A stretch of DNA of 64,000 nt from Macrothele yani (GCA_039090855.1 CM077023.1:80017127-80081126); one strand, 5' to 3'. Counted from the first letter of the stretch, positions 10,502 to 21,344 are shown. Notes: generated from the sequence alone by a model not told the origin. A program made the numbers and translations.

Positions 10502-11138
10502 TATATGAAATATCTCTGCACATATATATATGAAATATTTATGTGCTGAATTGCACCTTCAACTGCTTATATGCCCATTTGCTTTAGAACTATTGCTACA
10601 TTTATTAGGAGAATTTTAAGTTATTCTCTTTCTTTCACGTTGCATATATATCAGGAAGCTAATGATAATATGTTTTGGATTACCACCTCAAACGAGTAAT
10701 GTAGCCTAGTTTCTGTCTATATTCAGTGATGAAGTGAGAGAAAAATGATCTTACGTTGACTATTGAAAATTACAAAATATATAGAAGGGTGCATATGGTG
10801 GGGATCAGCCCACAGCAGATGGTTTCAGTTTGTCATTCCACCAAAGTATTCTTGATAAAAACCCAGTGAGTTGGAGACTTAAAAATACCACGCCAAACTT
10901 CCATCAATATTTGTACTGAAGCTTAATTTGATATCAGCTTCTCAGATTCACAGAAGCCTCTGTTACTGCCAGGTGTGTCATTATTTCCTAGCAAAGCGTC
11001 TCGTGGAGGAAAACACGTCTCCCGCTGAGATCGATTTGTTCAGTTCAAGTGGCAGAAAAGTAAGGTAGAGAACGGCCGAGAAAATCTTGGGTGGACCGGA
11101 TGCAAGGTTGCTTGTAGAAGGAAAAGATAATGAATATG
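10502..11138. other. No recognisable features
   Basis: AT-rich sequence, with no gene or known repeat seen. Confidence 0.4.
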
Positions 11139-11330
11139 AAGTACAAAAGATCTTGTGTGAAACGATGTCAAAGAAGCTCGAGTTGTGCGCCATGATCTCT
11201 CTAAATGAAGTGAAGATCTTTGGTGCATCAGCAGTAAGCAAAATATGACACCATCAATCACTTTGCTATGGAAGATGATCTTGTTTTTAGGAGTTAACCT
11301 CTGAAACTCAGAGAACAGCTTAGTGATACG
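11139..11330 (+). repeat. Unclassified dispersed repeat, copy A
   Basis: Shares ordered blocks with 40320-40495 in the same orientation: TCTTGTGTGA, GAAGCTCGAGTTGTG, GGAAGATGAT, then TGAAACTCAGAGAA. The two copies are clearly homologous but gapped. I recognise no coding sequence or element ends, so the class is unknown. Confidence 0.65.
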
Positions 11331-12021
11331 TATGTATGAGTGCAAGGTGTGAGAAAAAGTAAAAGTGAATTGTTTTCTGTTGGTGGAAGATAAAAAGACT
11401 TCATCAAGTAACATCCCGTCTAATGTTCGAATAGAGGCTAAGGCAAATCTGAAAAGAACACGTTATCCAGGCAGGACATTTCTAATCAGTTTCAAACTAT
11501 AATGCAATGTCACTTGTGCTAGCTCCTCAGTTTTTGAGTAACTTTATGGCGAAGAACTCCGATGGAATCCACGTATCAAGTTTCAAAGAAATATCTCCCG
11601 TCAAAGTCATACAATTGATATAGTCATTATACTGTTCCCGGATATTGATATAATGCAGATGTTTCAAAAACTAACTTACATAATTGAAACATATCATTTT
11701 AAGATTAAAACTAAGAGAGAAACTCACATATTAAATGCAGTACATGGCTGTCAGTCTAGTCAGAAGCATTCGGACGCATGAACAGAATTTTGATCCTTCG
11801 AACGTCTCTTCCTAACTGACATACGTGTTCAAAATCCATATATTATTTTTTCGGGATAGTTGAAATTTTCACACATGTTCCTTTTGCGTTGTCATTCGTA
11901 TAATCTTCTTAGACCTTGAAGCTTGAATAAGCTCACGCAAAGGTAGCTAGGTAGAAGTATGAAAGACTAATGCAAAAGAATTTACAAATTTCTAAAATGA
12001 TACTGAAACCAGTGGATTCAG
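11331..12021. other. No recognisable features
   Basis: Nothing supported in this AT-rich stretch. Confidence 0.4.
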
Positions 12022-12075
12022 ATCTGTATACGGACAAAGCAAAGTGAGAAAACGGGAAAATGCGTGTGTTTCCGT

Positions 12076-12600
12076 CCGCGAATTGTTCGATCACTTCTAT
12101 ATGACCTAGAGATCTGAAAATTGGCAGGCTGATGGGCCTTTACGTCCGTATATCTACAAAAATTCGAAAACCAAAAAAATCGTAGTGGCGGTTTCGAAAA
12201 ACTGCCTGCTTGATCTTTTTCGCGAATTGTTCGACCACTTCCAAATGACCTAGAATCTGAAAGTTGGCACGCTTTGAAATTTACGCTTATTGTTTGACCT
12301 CTTCTAAATAACCTAGAGATTTAAAAATTGGCATACGGATACGTCTTAAGGTCCGGATACCTAGGAATGTCCGAAAACCAAAACATTAAAATGATGGCTT
12401 TGAAACATTGTCTGCTTGAAGTTTTCGAGAATTCGTCGACCACTTCTAAATAACTTAGAGATCTGAAAATTGGAATGCTGATCGCTCTTAAAGTCCGGAT
12501 ACCTATAAAAGTCCGAAAAAAAAAAAGTGGGGACCTAGTATTGTCTGCTTGAATTTTTCAACCACTTCTACCCCCTAGTAAAGTCTGAAAACCAAAGAAA
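12076..12600 (+). repeat. Internal tandem repeat, about 110-145 bp unit, four to five copies
   Basis: Units begin near 12080, 12221, 12290, 12427 and 12556 with GAATTGTTCGACCACTTCTA-like sequence. They continue through ATGACCTAGAGATCTGAAAA, a CCGGATACCT block, then GTCCGAAAACCAAA. The related inverted copy at 18.7-18.9 kb holds only about two units, so unit number varies between copies. Confidence 0.7.
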
Positions 12601-12872
12601 TTCAAATGGTGGTATAGCTTTACTCTTCAAAATGGTGATAGGTTTAAAGATAATTATGCCAAAAAACGTTGAAATGCTGTAAAAATTCCATGAAATTTTG
12701 ATTTAAAATCAAGGGGCGCCAATGCCTGCTCCGTTTTACGTCAAACCGTATGCATTGACGTCACGACCCTGTTCTAAATCGCAAAACAATTACGGATTTT
12801 AAATTACTTTTCCTTCCCTTCATTACTTTTCCTTTCCTTAATCTTATATTCAAAAGAAAAAAAAAAGAATTA

Positions 12873-13077
12873 CGCCGCACCGGTGGATTTTGATCATTCA
12901 TCCGAGATGGGTCAGGGTTCGAATCCCGCCCGGTGAGGCATAGATGTTATGTTTGTCTTATGACAATGGCTCTCTCCCTTCCCTGGAACCAGTGACTCTA
13001 AATTAGAGACGGGAGACTGCTTACAGCGCATTGGTTGCTCACGCTGGTCGTTAAGTCTTCAATCAATATATATGTAT
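12873..13077 (+). mobile_element. tRNA-derived SINE, nested insertion
   Basis: Box B region GGGTTCGAATCCCGCCCGGT near 12914, then the family body (GGCTCTCTCCCTTCCCTGGA, GGGAGACTGCTTACAGC, GGTCGTTAAGTCTTCAATCA) and a short AT tail. It sits inside the unclassified repeat whose inverted relative at 18.4 kb lacks it, which dates the SINE as the younger of the two. Confidence 0.85.
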
Positions 13078-13125
13078 ACATATATTGATTCACCGTTCGG
13101 AGAACGGGCATAACGGCTAGTAAGT

Positions 13126-14496
13126 TTATAAAACGTGAACGATTACTGTTTTCAATTTCTGTTTAAAATCTTTTTTACCTTTTTGCTTTCAAATTCCTAT
13201 TTTGAGGAATTTCATCTGAAACAATTTGAAGCAATACAGTACTAATTTTTCCTTTTGTTACGATTAAACCATGCAAACTCTGAAATTGCTAAACACCTTC
13301 ATATTCGAGGAAATGTTTCCTTACTGAATTACATATGAAGTTTTTAAACTCTCGTATATTTTAGCGAGCCATGTAGTTTTCATTGTATGATGTGTATTTC
13401 CACATTAGGTTATCAATTTTTAAAAAGAAACTCTACTTGAAGTGATCGTAATAATTTTTACATTCTTCTTGGAATCTGGGATGTTTTAAATCTTTCAGAG
13501 TGGAGGCACTGCTTCTGAATATATGTTTCGATTGTTCAGTTGAAACAAACAGTAGAACATACTTTTAAAACTTTAGAAATATAAAACTGTACTGCTTATT
13601 TAACTGTGTTTATTCCTTATTTTTATTTTTTGCTTATCACTGATCTTTATTTTGATATAAGTAATGGTATGTAAAGATTTTACTTGACTTTTCAAAAGCA
13701 CATTTTTTTTTTTTTTGTGGTTAAATAACTTTCAGACTAGAATGACTAAACTAAATATGAAGAAAGGTGCAAGGAATTTATTTCTGTCATCTTAAATTTC
13801 ACAGCTGAAATATTTATTGTGGTGAGTGAAAAGCATCTTTTAGAGACTGGTTGGTGTTAATCTTCAAGTGTAATAGCTTGAGAGCTGTGATATTGATAAC
13901 TTACGCGACTGTCTTTTTTATTCTCCTGAGAGAACGTAAAGCATTCGATAATTTAAAGAATGGTCCTGAAGCACGTGGTTCCACCATCTTCGCGGTCAGA
14001 TACAGTTCTTCCCCGCTGTTCCAAAGTGGAACATAAACCTGAATGATGGACGTTGAAGATGGCTTCTTATCTTTCCTGTTTGCGCAGTCACCGGCATCAC
14101 GCATTCGTTGTCTTGTGTGCTCAGGTCATCTGTGCGAGCAGGCTACAGCATAACAGAAAATCTTTTATGGCTTTGCAACCTAGGTGAAAAAAATAAATAA
14201 AATAAAAACTCGAGGAAGGAAAAAAAGATAGAAAAATGCACTTAGTAAACACATGGTAAAATTAATCCTACAATGAAATGACAGCTAACTTCTTGAATCA
14301 CCAGAAGCAGAAACTGTGTTTAATTTATAGACACCAATTTTTGAACGAACTAATTTAAAAGCATAAGTTCTGCGTTTTCAGATTGTTTCTAACGCCTACC
14401 CAAAGTTCAAACCGCAAGCATAGTTGTTGTCTTCAGTATATAACACATCCTTATTAATGGGCTTCTTTGGTAAGTGATAGTGTACTAACAGAATCC
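13126..14496. other. No recognisable features
   Basis: AT-rich. The open frames around 13850-14104 resemble nothing I know and I do not call them. Confidence 0.4.
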
Positions 14497-14504
14497 ATCA
14501 TAAA

Positions 14505-15155
14505 CAGGGCCGGATTAGGACTCAGTGGGCCTCAAGGCTAAGACATATGAGTGGGCCCCCCAAAGAACTTATAACCGGGAATCATTATGAAATCCATTAA
14601 AACACGAAACTATAACTACTAAATCATCTGCAAAATTTTTCACAATAAGTCTCCGTATTTTTCATTGTTCTCATAAGGCCCCCCAAAGAACTTATGACGG
14701 AGAATAAAGACCATTAAAACACGAGACGGTATCAATATGGTGATGATAACTAATACGCAGTGCATTGTTCAAACTAATAAATTATCTGCAGAGTTTTCAT
14801 AAAAAATCATTATATTTTCCACTGTTCTCACAAGAACATGAGTTAAAAGCTTAAGATTCCTAAATTTTGTCTTGGATTTTCTAATGATTTAGCATTGTAT
14901 ACCTTTCGCAGTGCATATTTTTTGCTACACAATGTGAAGTCACGGGGGACTTCGACCATTAACGGTTCCAAGTGCAAATTGGGAGGTGTGGGTGGATGGT
15001 AGTGAAAAAGCTGAAATTGTCTTGCCTCACCCAGCTATATACAGCGATATGAAACCTTTTATCCTTGGTGAGTCACTCTCTTGAAACCCGTTCGTCTTCC
15101 AGCCTCTGTTTCTGACCAAGTGGAAATCATACGAGACAAAAGTAAAACTATTTTA

Positions 15156-15186
<31 letters not shown>

Positions 15187-15291
15187 TTAGCTACCTATCA
15201 ATTATATTTGCCAAGGCATGCCCCCTGGACCCTTGGTCATGGTGGGTCCCAAGGCTGTAGCCCCTATATCCCCCACCTTAATCCGGCCCTG
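14505..15291. mobile_element. Non-autonomous hAT-type element
   Basis: A 787-bp element with terminal inverted repeats CAGGGCCGGATTA at the left and the reverse complement of TTAATCCGGCCCTG at the right. It is flanked by a perfect 8-bp direct repeat, ATCATAAA (14497-14504 and 15292-15299). An 8-bp duplication with CAGGG ends is the hAT signature. No transposase coding is visible, so it must have been moved in trans. It contains a (CT)13 tract at 15161-15186. A second element with the same ends is at 20910-22080. Confidence 0.85.
15161..15186 (+). repeat. (CT)n microsatellite
   Basis: Thirteen CT dinucleotides in a row inside the hAT-type element. Confidence 0.9.
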
Positions 15292-15299
15292 ATCATAAA

Positions 15300-16072
15300 C
15301 GTCTTTTCGAAACCATTGCAGTATGTGGAAGGATTTTCAAAAGAAATTACGTACATCGGTACCTACTATGAATCTCATTTGAAAGCCATACGAAATTCCG
15401 TCGTCACTCGGGGATCAAAGATTTCTAGGTTCTAACTCCAGGTGAGATATGGTCACCATGCTAAATTTTGGGTTTTATTTCTTGGTCTGCCTTGGGGCCA
15501 AAATAAGGGTAGGTAAATCCTGCAATCTGTCGATGTTCGAGAGAATTGTCACGTTACTAGAAAAAGTTTTTAATTGCTTCACAACATTTTTGTTCGCCAT
15601 TTCGTGAAGCGTGACCGATATTATTTTCTTTAAAGTAGCAGAAACAAAAATCTTCAACTTTTTATTTACTACTTACTGTAGGACAATTTTTTTCTCAGCA
15701 AGAATGGAAAGTTTGATTAAATCTTTCGCTTACTTGCGAAGCATTTCTTACTTCATCGATTTAGGTTATTTCAAGGATACTGCTTAAAAAAATCCAACTA
15801 TGATGTTTCATATATAAATATTACAAGAAGCTGGTACAACTCATACCTGTTTCTCACGGTATTTTAAGAATTCATTTACCATAAAGTTGAAAACAAATTC
15901 ATAATACATCGTAAAGATGTGTTATTTTTCATCTTCGAGAAAAGTAGCCTTCGATTGTTTCTCCTTGTAGTTTTGAGAAGGCATGGTCTGTAAGAGTACT
16001 GATTTTACAAGATTGGTGTTTAAAATACAAGCAGCGTTTTATCTCCTGTCACGAATAAAGAATAAAATGCAC
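15300..16072. other. No recognisable features
   Basis: No gene or repeat relationship found. Confidence 0.4.
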
Positions 16073-16674
16073 ACTGTTAAAAATTTTGTAGTAGGTTGCA
16101 ACAAAAAGTAGTGCTACCTTTGAGGCAAAAGTAAACCATTGTGTAATGCATGAAGTATACATATACATGGTGCAGTGCATGCAACTTCGAACTATTTATG
16201 TTGGATACCATATCATGGTGCATGATTGCATCATGTGTTTGTGTATTTCATGCATGACGCAATGGTTTACTTTTGCCCCAAAACTGGTGCAGCTGGTGTA
16301 CCCTGTTAAAAATGTTGAGGTAGGTTGCACCAAAAAGTGGTGCTACACCAGCTGCACCACTTTCTGAGAAAAGATACATCATTGTGTGGTGCAAACAAAA
16401 CCCAACCACATACTGCAACTTTCCATCACATTATGGTGCAAGGTTGTATCACACTATGGTGCAAGATTGTATCACACCATGGTGCAAGATTGTATCACAC
16501 CATGGTGCAAGGTTGCACCATGTTGTAGGTTTTGTTTGCAAAACGCGATGGTGTATCTTTTCTCAGAAAGTGGTGCAACTGGTGTAGCACCACTTTTTGG
16601 TGCAACCTACCACACAATTTTTAACAATGTAGCACCACTTTTCGGTGCAACCTGCATCAAAATTTTTAACAACT
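16073..16674. mobile_element. TGGTGCA fold-back MITE complex
   Basis: Three adjoining units with ends of the form CTGTTAAAAAT followed by GGTTGCACCAAAAAGTGGTG and CACCAGCTGCACCACTTT. Unit 1 (about 16073-16313) has arms that are partial reverse complements. Unit 2 (about 16303-16629) has arms of about 100 bp that are near-perfect reverse complements and would form a long hairpin. Unit 3 (about 16630-16674) is a lone half-arm. The loop side of unit 2 holds a tandem repeat (16433-16518). No coding sequence, as expected for a MITE or fold-back element; superfamily unknown. Confidence 0.75.
16433..16518 (+). repeat. 23-bp tandem repeat at the apex of the fold-back
   Basis: Nearly four units of TATGGTGCAAGATTGTATCA followed by CAC, with only one or two differences between neighbours. 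The units themselves contain the TGGTGCAA half of the arm palindrome. Confidence 0.8.
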
Positions 16675-16679
16675 TTGCC

Positions 16680-18402
16680 GTGAAAATGTTTATGGATTTG
16701 AACAAATGCTATCGAAATGGTTCCAATCTCAATCCGTTGCAAAAGTGTTTAATTACTTACGCAGAAATTTCAGTTATGAGTTGTTGCTCGTGTATTATTA
16801 CGGTCAAAGATCATTTTACCATTTCAGACAGTCGACCGTATTAACACACTGATCATATTAATACACGTGTAGAGTGCCATTTTATTTATTGACGTCAGTA
16901 TTCGAAAAATTTCGCGCAGTGATTATCAAATGTTGATGATACAGTGTGTCTGGCCCCTAGCTGCCCGTAAAAAATGCATGTTTTTTTTTTCAACAGGGCT
17001 AATACTAGCACTACTAGACGTCATCATAGAGTCATGCTAAGCGTAAGTTGGAAATACGAACTCCTGATTCTTTCCGATTGTTCCTTATTTTCTTCATTTC
17101 TATCTCGTGGTAAACATATCTTACACCTCAGCAACCTTGTTTCTCAACAATTCACGCCATGCCTGCCTCTTAAAAAAATAAAGCGAAAGATAAAATGAAC
17201 AGTCTTTATAAATAACCACAATATTCCAATATTTCGCCTTCGGGTTGGCTATCTTACTCCTGAAATACCATTGGAACCTTCCATGGACGAGCAACACAAA
17301 TCATCATCTCCAAGTGCTCATAAGCTGAGGGGAAGATGGGGAGGGAGTGATCCAAACCTCCTATGGCTCCGAGTTCCTCATTACAGCCGGGAGCATTGGC
17401 GGCGAGGAAACTCCCCATAACGACTCGAATGCCATCAGCGTGCATCACAACCCCTCACAAACCCAAGCTCTATGGAGCAGTTTACATGCCTTCGCATCCG
17501 CCGAATGGCGAAAGCAGGAATTCTCCTCTGCGTAATCTAGCACCTGAACACGAGCAGTACAGCTTGAGCTTGCTGGCTCCCAGGGGAGCCATTCTTCCTC
17601 CTTTTTCCTTTACATTTTCTTTTCTTCTTTGGGTTCTTTTTGGATCGAAACTAGCCTTTCCTGTAGATGTTGTAGTTCCTCAATGAAAGAAGCCTTTTTT
17701 TTTTAGAGAAGGCTACTTAGGGTGAGCAAAATATTTGTGGTGGATCTTTTGACATTTTCGCCCTTTAGGAGTGACTTTGCAAACTATAAAGGAATGGCCA
17801 CATGTACAAAATATAAAGGTTTGCATTGCACACTTGCTGATCAAACATCTCGTCAACCTTCCGTCGCATACGCATATACGTTCGCCAAAAATGAAAGCTT
17901 TTTCCAGATATTCTTTTTCAGTTAAGTTGAATAAAAATTCTGTAAGTCGTTTTGGCGAGATCTCAAAATTATCTCATCAACAAATTGCATTTCTTTATCC
18001 TTTCCGTTTATAATTCGTCATACTGCGTCATTGGAGGTCGAAAATGTGCTGGGTGTTTTCGACTGAAAAACAGTTTTAAGCAGCAATTTCGAAATTACTG
18101 ACTAAACTCGTGAAGCTGTTTCGAAAATTTGTGTTATGTATGAATTTTAAAATAAGTAATATCAAATAGGCTCAGGGTTGTATGCTTGAACATAATTGCA
18201 CTACAATCTGGTAAAATTTAGGAAGGTACTAGACTGAATTTTATTATACTGTAGGTCGCTAAACTTTAACTAGAAAAACAAAAGAAAAGAAAGTTTTGTT
18301 TTTTTTCATGAATTTAGCGCTTGTGTCTTTTTTCAGAGTGCCACTTTCGTGCCATAACTTATTTTCGTTACTTTTGCTTGAATTCACCTTTATGTAGTAA
18401 TT
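16680..18402. other. Non-genic stretch with a GC-richer island
   Basis: Mostly AT-rich, but 17250-17690 is clearly richer in G+C and has overlapping open frames on both strands, the longest about 107 codons at 17363-17686. I do not recognise the translation; it could be an untypable piece of a retroelement. No splice or start evidence supports a gene. Confidence 0.4.
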
Positions 18403-18930
18403 CTAGCAGTCATGCCCTTTCTCCGAACGGTGAATCTGAAAAAACATTTTTGAACGTAAAATTAGAGAGAAAGAAGGAAAAGTAATTTAAGATCTGATGT
18501 AACTGTTTTAGAACAGGGTCGTGACGTCAGTGCATACGGTTTGACATAAAATGGCAGCTGGCTTTTGCGCCCCTTAATTTTAAATTAAAATTTCATGGAA
18601 TTTTTAAAGCATTTTAACGTTTCCGGCTTAATTATCTTTAAACCTATCACCATTTTGAAGAGCAAAGCTAAGCCACCCTTTTGAAAAAAAATTTTTTTTC
18701 AGACTTTTCTAAGTGTAGAAGTGGTAGAAAAGTACAAGCAGGCAATGTTCCAAAGCTGCCATCTTGACTTTTCTGGTTTTCGGACTTTTCTAGGTATACG
18801 GACACAAAGACCTAACAACATGCCAATTTTCAGATCTCTAGGCCATTTAGAAGTGGTCGAACAGTTCCCGGACGGGGACACTCGCACTTTCCCATCTTCC
18901 CCACTTTGCTTTGCTTTGTACAGTATATAT
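18403..18930 (-). repeat. Inverted relative of the 12.0-13.1 kb repeat
   Basis: Reverse complement of the block at 12022-13125: CTCCGAACGGTGAAT, GGGTCGTGACGTCA, CATACGGTTTGAC, AATTTCATGGAATTTTT, AAACCTATCACCATTTTGAA, then about two tandem units (CAATTTTCAGATCTCTAGG) and CCCACTTTGCTTTGCTTTGT. It keeps the TGACGTCA palindrome and lacks the SINE. Confidence 0.75.
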
Positions 18931-19143
18931 AGATTTAATTCCACAATTATCATTATAGCTTTTCCTACAGGTATTCACACTGATATGACAGTTTATTAGA
19001 CACATCTGCCAACGTGTCATAAATGGCATCCTCCAACACGTAAGACTACACATGAGTGAGGTATGCAGTATTAATCAGGCAGACCAACTAATTGAGCATC
19101 ACTTTGAACTCGATTGAGAGTCCGAATATGCAAACCGAGTGAT

Positions 19144-19565
19144 CTGAGCTACTTTGAACGTGGTATCATATTTGGCGCCTGCAAAAGCTTCTAATTGCTG
19201 TTCTCCTGGTTTGAGCATCTGCAAAAGCTTCGTAATTGCTGTTCTCCTGGTTTGAGCATCTGCAAAAGCTTCGTAATTGCTGTTCTCCTGGGCTTTTCTC
19301 GCACAACCGTCGCAAGGGTTTACCGTGAATTGTACGACATGCAAAAAACTCCAGCAGTCGGCGATCCTGTGGACGGAAACAGCTACTCGATTAGAGGAAT
19401 CAAAGACGACTAGGGAGAATCGTGCAAGCTACCAATCCACGGGCCGCAATTCATCAAATCACTGAAGAATTAAGCACTAGTGTGTCAAGGGTCATCTCCG
19501 AACGCGTTACATATCAAACCATATTGCGAATGGGCCAAAACAGCCGACGACCATGTCGCCAATCT
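19144..19565 (+). pseudogene. Tc1-like transposase N-terminal half, left arm
   Basis: Reads SYFERGIIFGAC, then is disrupted by the 41-bp tandem repeat, then LLGFSRTTVARVYREL and, after a frameshift, QATNPRAAIHQITEELSTSV and YQTILRMGQNSRRP. These are the two helix-turn-helix segments of a Tc1 transposase DNA-binding domain. The frame ends where the inverted second copy begins; no catalytic motif follows. Confidence 0.7.
19178..19300 (+). repeat. 41-bp tandem repeat inside the transposase remnant
   Basis: CTGCAAAAGCTTCGTAATTG plus CTGTTCTCCTGG(TTTGAGCAT) occurs almost three times in a row (starts near 19179, 19219, 19260). It is made from transposase coding sequence (the AVLLGF region), so it arose after the element inserted or during its decay. 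The opposite arm lacks it. Confidence 0.8.
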
Positions 19566-19785
19566 CCTCTGACCTCTGTGACATACCAGCTGTCTCGTCC
19601 ACAGGATCGCCAATGGTTGACAATTTTTTGCGCATCGCATCATTCACGGTAAACGCTACGGCTGTGCATGAAAAGCCCAAGAGGACAGCCATTTTGGAGA
19701 TGCTTGAACTGCCACGCCTAGAGCCAACTATCATGACATGTTCAAAGTCGCTCATATCACTCGTTTTGTTCATTCTAACCTTCAA
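19540..19785 (-). pseudogene. Tc1-like transposase N-terminal half, right arm
   Basis: On the minus strand from 19756 it reads MSDFEHVMIVGSRRGSSSIS, KMAVLLGFSCTAVAF and DPVDETAG, the same N-terminal domain as the left arm but less disrupted in its first helix-turn-helix. It stops at the centre of the fold-back. Homology with the left arm is direct and in inverted orientation. Confidence 0.7.
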
Positions 19786-20050
19786 TCGAGTGCTAACTGA
19801 TGCTCAAAGAGCTGGTGTGCCTGATTTACAATGCACAGCGCGCTCACGTGCCATCTCACGTGTTGAAGTGAGCCATTTATGTAACAAGGAGAAGTGTATC
19901 TAACAAACTGGTATTCCAGTGTATGTTACAGATTATTTTGGGGATCGTGAAATATGCTTCATACTTATTGTAAAGCTAATGCGCTGCTTAACGAAAAAAT
20001 TCACTATTGTCATTTTGAAACGTGAAATACCCCGCACACATAATAAAATA

Positions 20051-20560
20051 TGTGACGTACTACAGCGGTGACCCACATGCCAAAACGGCAACCGGCAGTA
20101 ATGAGCCCTTGTCGGCGTACCTTAACTGGGAGAGCATTCGGCCACGGAGAATGTGGTTTGGAGTCTCACCACCGGCAAATTTGGGTTTCATATTGGCGCC
20201 CGAATATAAAAATGAATCTACTGGCCGTTAGGCTTTTCAAAAATTGTGTGACGTTTCTTCCACACATCATTTGGAATTACAGGAGTTAGAAGTCCTTCTA
20301 CAAATTTACTTCCAGCATGGTTTGCGGCAGACCTTAAACCTGCGACTGCGTACCCCCGCTTTTCTCAAGAGGGGGGATATATGTGACGTAGCACAGAGGT
20401 GATGCACATGTCAAGACGGCAAGTAGCAGTGATAAGCCCTTGCCGCGTGACTGGAAAAGCATTCGGCTCCGGAGCAGGAGGATGTGTTCTAGTCGCGCCA
20501 CCAGCAAAATTAGGTTTCACACATAGTACGCGCATAAACAACATTTTTGAGTGGCTCTCG
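20051..20560 (+). mobile_element. Remnant of a gypsy-like LTR element (two LTR-like blocks)
   Basis: Two homologous direct blocks start TGTGACGTA at 20051 and 20382 and share CAGCGGTGACCCACATGCCA-like sequence, CGGCAA, TGAGCCCTTG, GCATTCGG and CACCA/GCAAA. Just before the second block is a purine run, AAGAGGGGGGATAT (20367-20380), which looks like the polypurine tract that precedes a 3' LTR. Only about 140 bases lie between the blocks, so nearly all internal coding is gone. LTR boundaries on the 3' side are not visible. Confidence 0.55.
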
Positions 20561-20909
20561 TATTTAAAACGTTAACTTAAGAGTTCTTTTCTTGCTTCCT
20601 GTTTCAGTCACCTGAAGTTCGTTTTTACAGGAGAAACAATGTACTTTTTTTAAAAAAAATTGAATGGCAGATTGGAAGGTTTGGATCACAAATCTCTTTC
20701 ACAATATTTGACATTTAAGTAATCATAACCGTTAGTGTAGAACGCTGGACAACATTTACCGTACCCCACATGATCATTCACCTTTCTCTCTACTTGGACA
20801 ATTTCTATCCACCCAGTCTCTCGGTAAAAAAACATTAAAAAGATCTGCTACAAAGCACATTGTTTTCAGATCTCTAAATTTTTTCTAAAATATTGTTGCA
20901 TACGGAAAC
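20561..20909. other. No recognisable features
   Basis: Nothing supported here. Confidence 0.4.
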
Positions 20910-21344
20910 CAGGGCCGGAGTTAGACATATTGAGGCCCTGGGAAGCTGGGCAGACCCTTTTCGGCAGTTTGTTGACAGAGAATAAGGCTGCGTAACAACT
21001 GAACTTGGCAAGAATGCCGCCCCTATGCATAACAGATCTATGCGGGTTGGAGAAAGTGTTGCTCCGTTAAAACTTTAAAAAACTGTCTTTCGTTTTCCAG
21101 TTTCAAAACATTTATTAACAGGAAAAACATATGCAGATTTGTTCCTAATTAGTCGAGTGACTGAATGTGTTTAATTCTTTGAAACAAAATACTCTTGCAA
21201 ACTTGCAATTGCCAGATAATGAAATGTAAATTGCGAACTGCAACATGATTGCTGCTGATAAAACCTAATGAATCAATCATAAAAACTTAAGGTAGCAATC
21301 TTAAAAGCACGGTAACTAAAACACTACGCAGGCTTCCGGTGAAG

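Larger units (their letters stand above)
12022..13125 (+). repeat. Unclassified interspersed repeat, interrupted by a SINE
   Basis: This block is homologous, in opposite orientation, to 18403-18930. Shared landmarks in order are GACAAAGCAAAGTG, repeated GACCACTTC...AGATCTGAAAATTGG units, CAAAATGGTGATAGGTTTAA, AATTCCATGAAATTTTGATT, GACGTCACGACCCTGTTCTA (containing the palindrome TGACGTCA) and, beyond the SINE at 12873-13077, ATTCACCGTTCGGAGAA. The SINE is therefore a later insertion. Non-coding in all frames as far as I can see; class unknown. Confidence 0.75.
18968..19921. mobile_element. Folded-back Tc1-like element (two 5' halves head to head)
   Basis: A 954-bp unit with TA at both edges (18966-18967 and 19922-19923). 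The left half reads inward on the plus strand and the right half inward on the minus strand. Both contain the same element end, the same 5' leader (CATAAATGGC, AACACGT, GAGCATCA, CTCGATTGA) and the same N-terminal part of a Tc1-like transposase gene. The similarity covers some 370 bases per arm, far more than ordinary terminal repeats. The catalytic half of the gene is missing altogether. The likely origin is an inverted duplication of one end with loss of the other. Confidence 0.75.

Noticed and set aside
17363..17686. 107-codon frame in a GC-richer island
   Set aside because: Overlapping open frames on both strands and no recognisable domain; higher GC by itself lengthens open frames.
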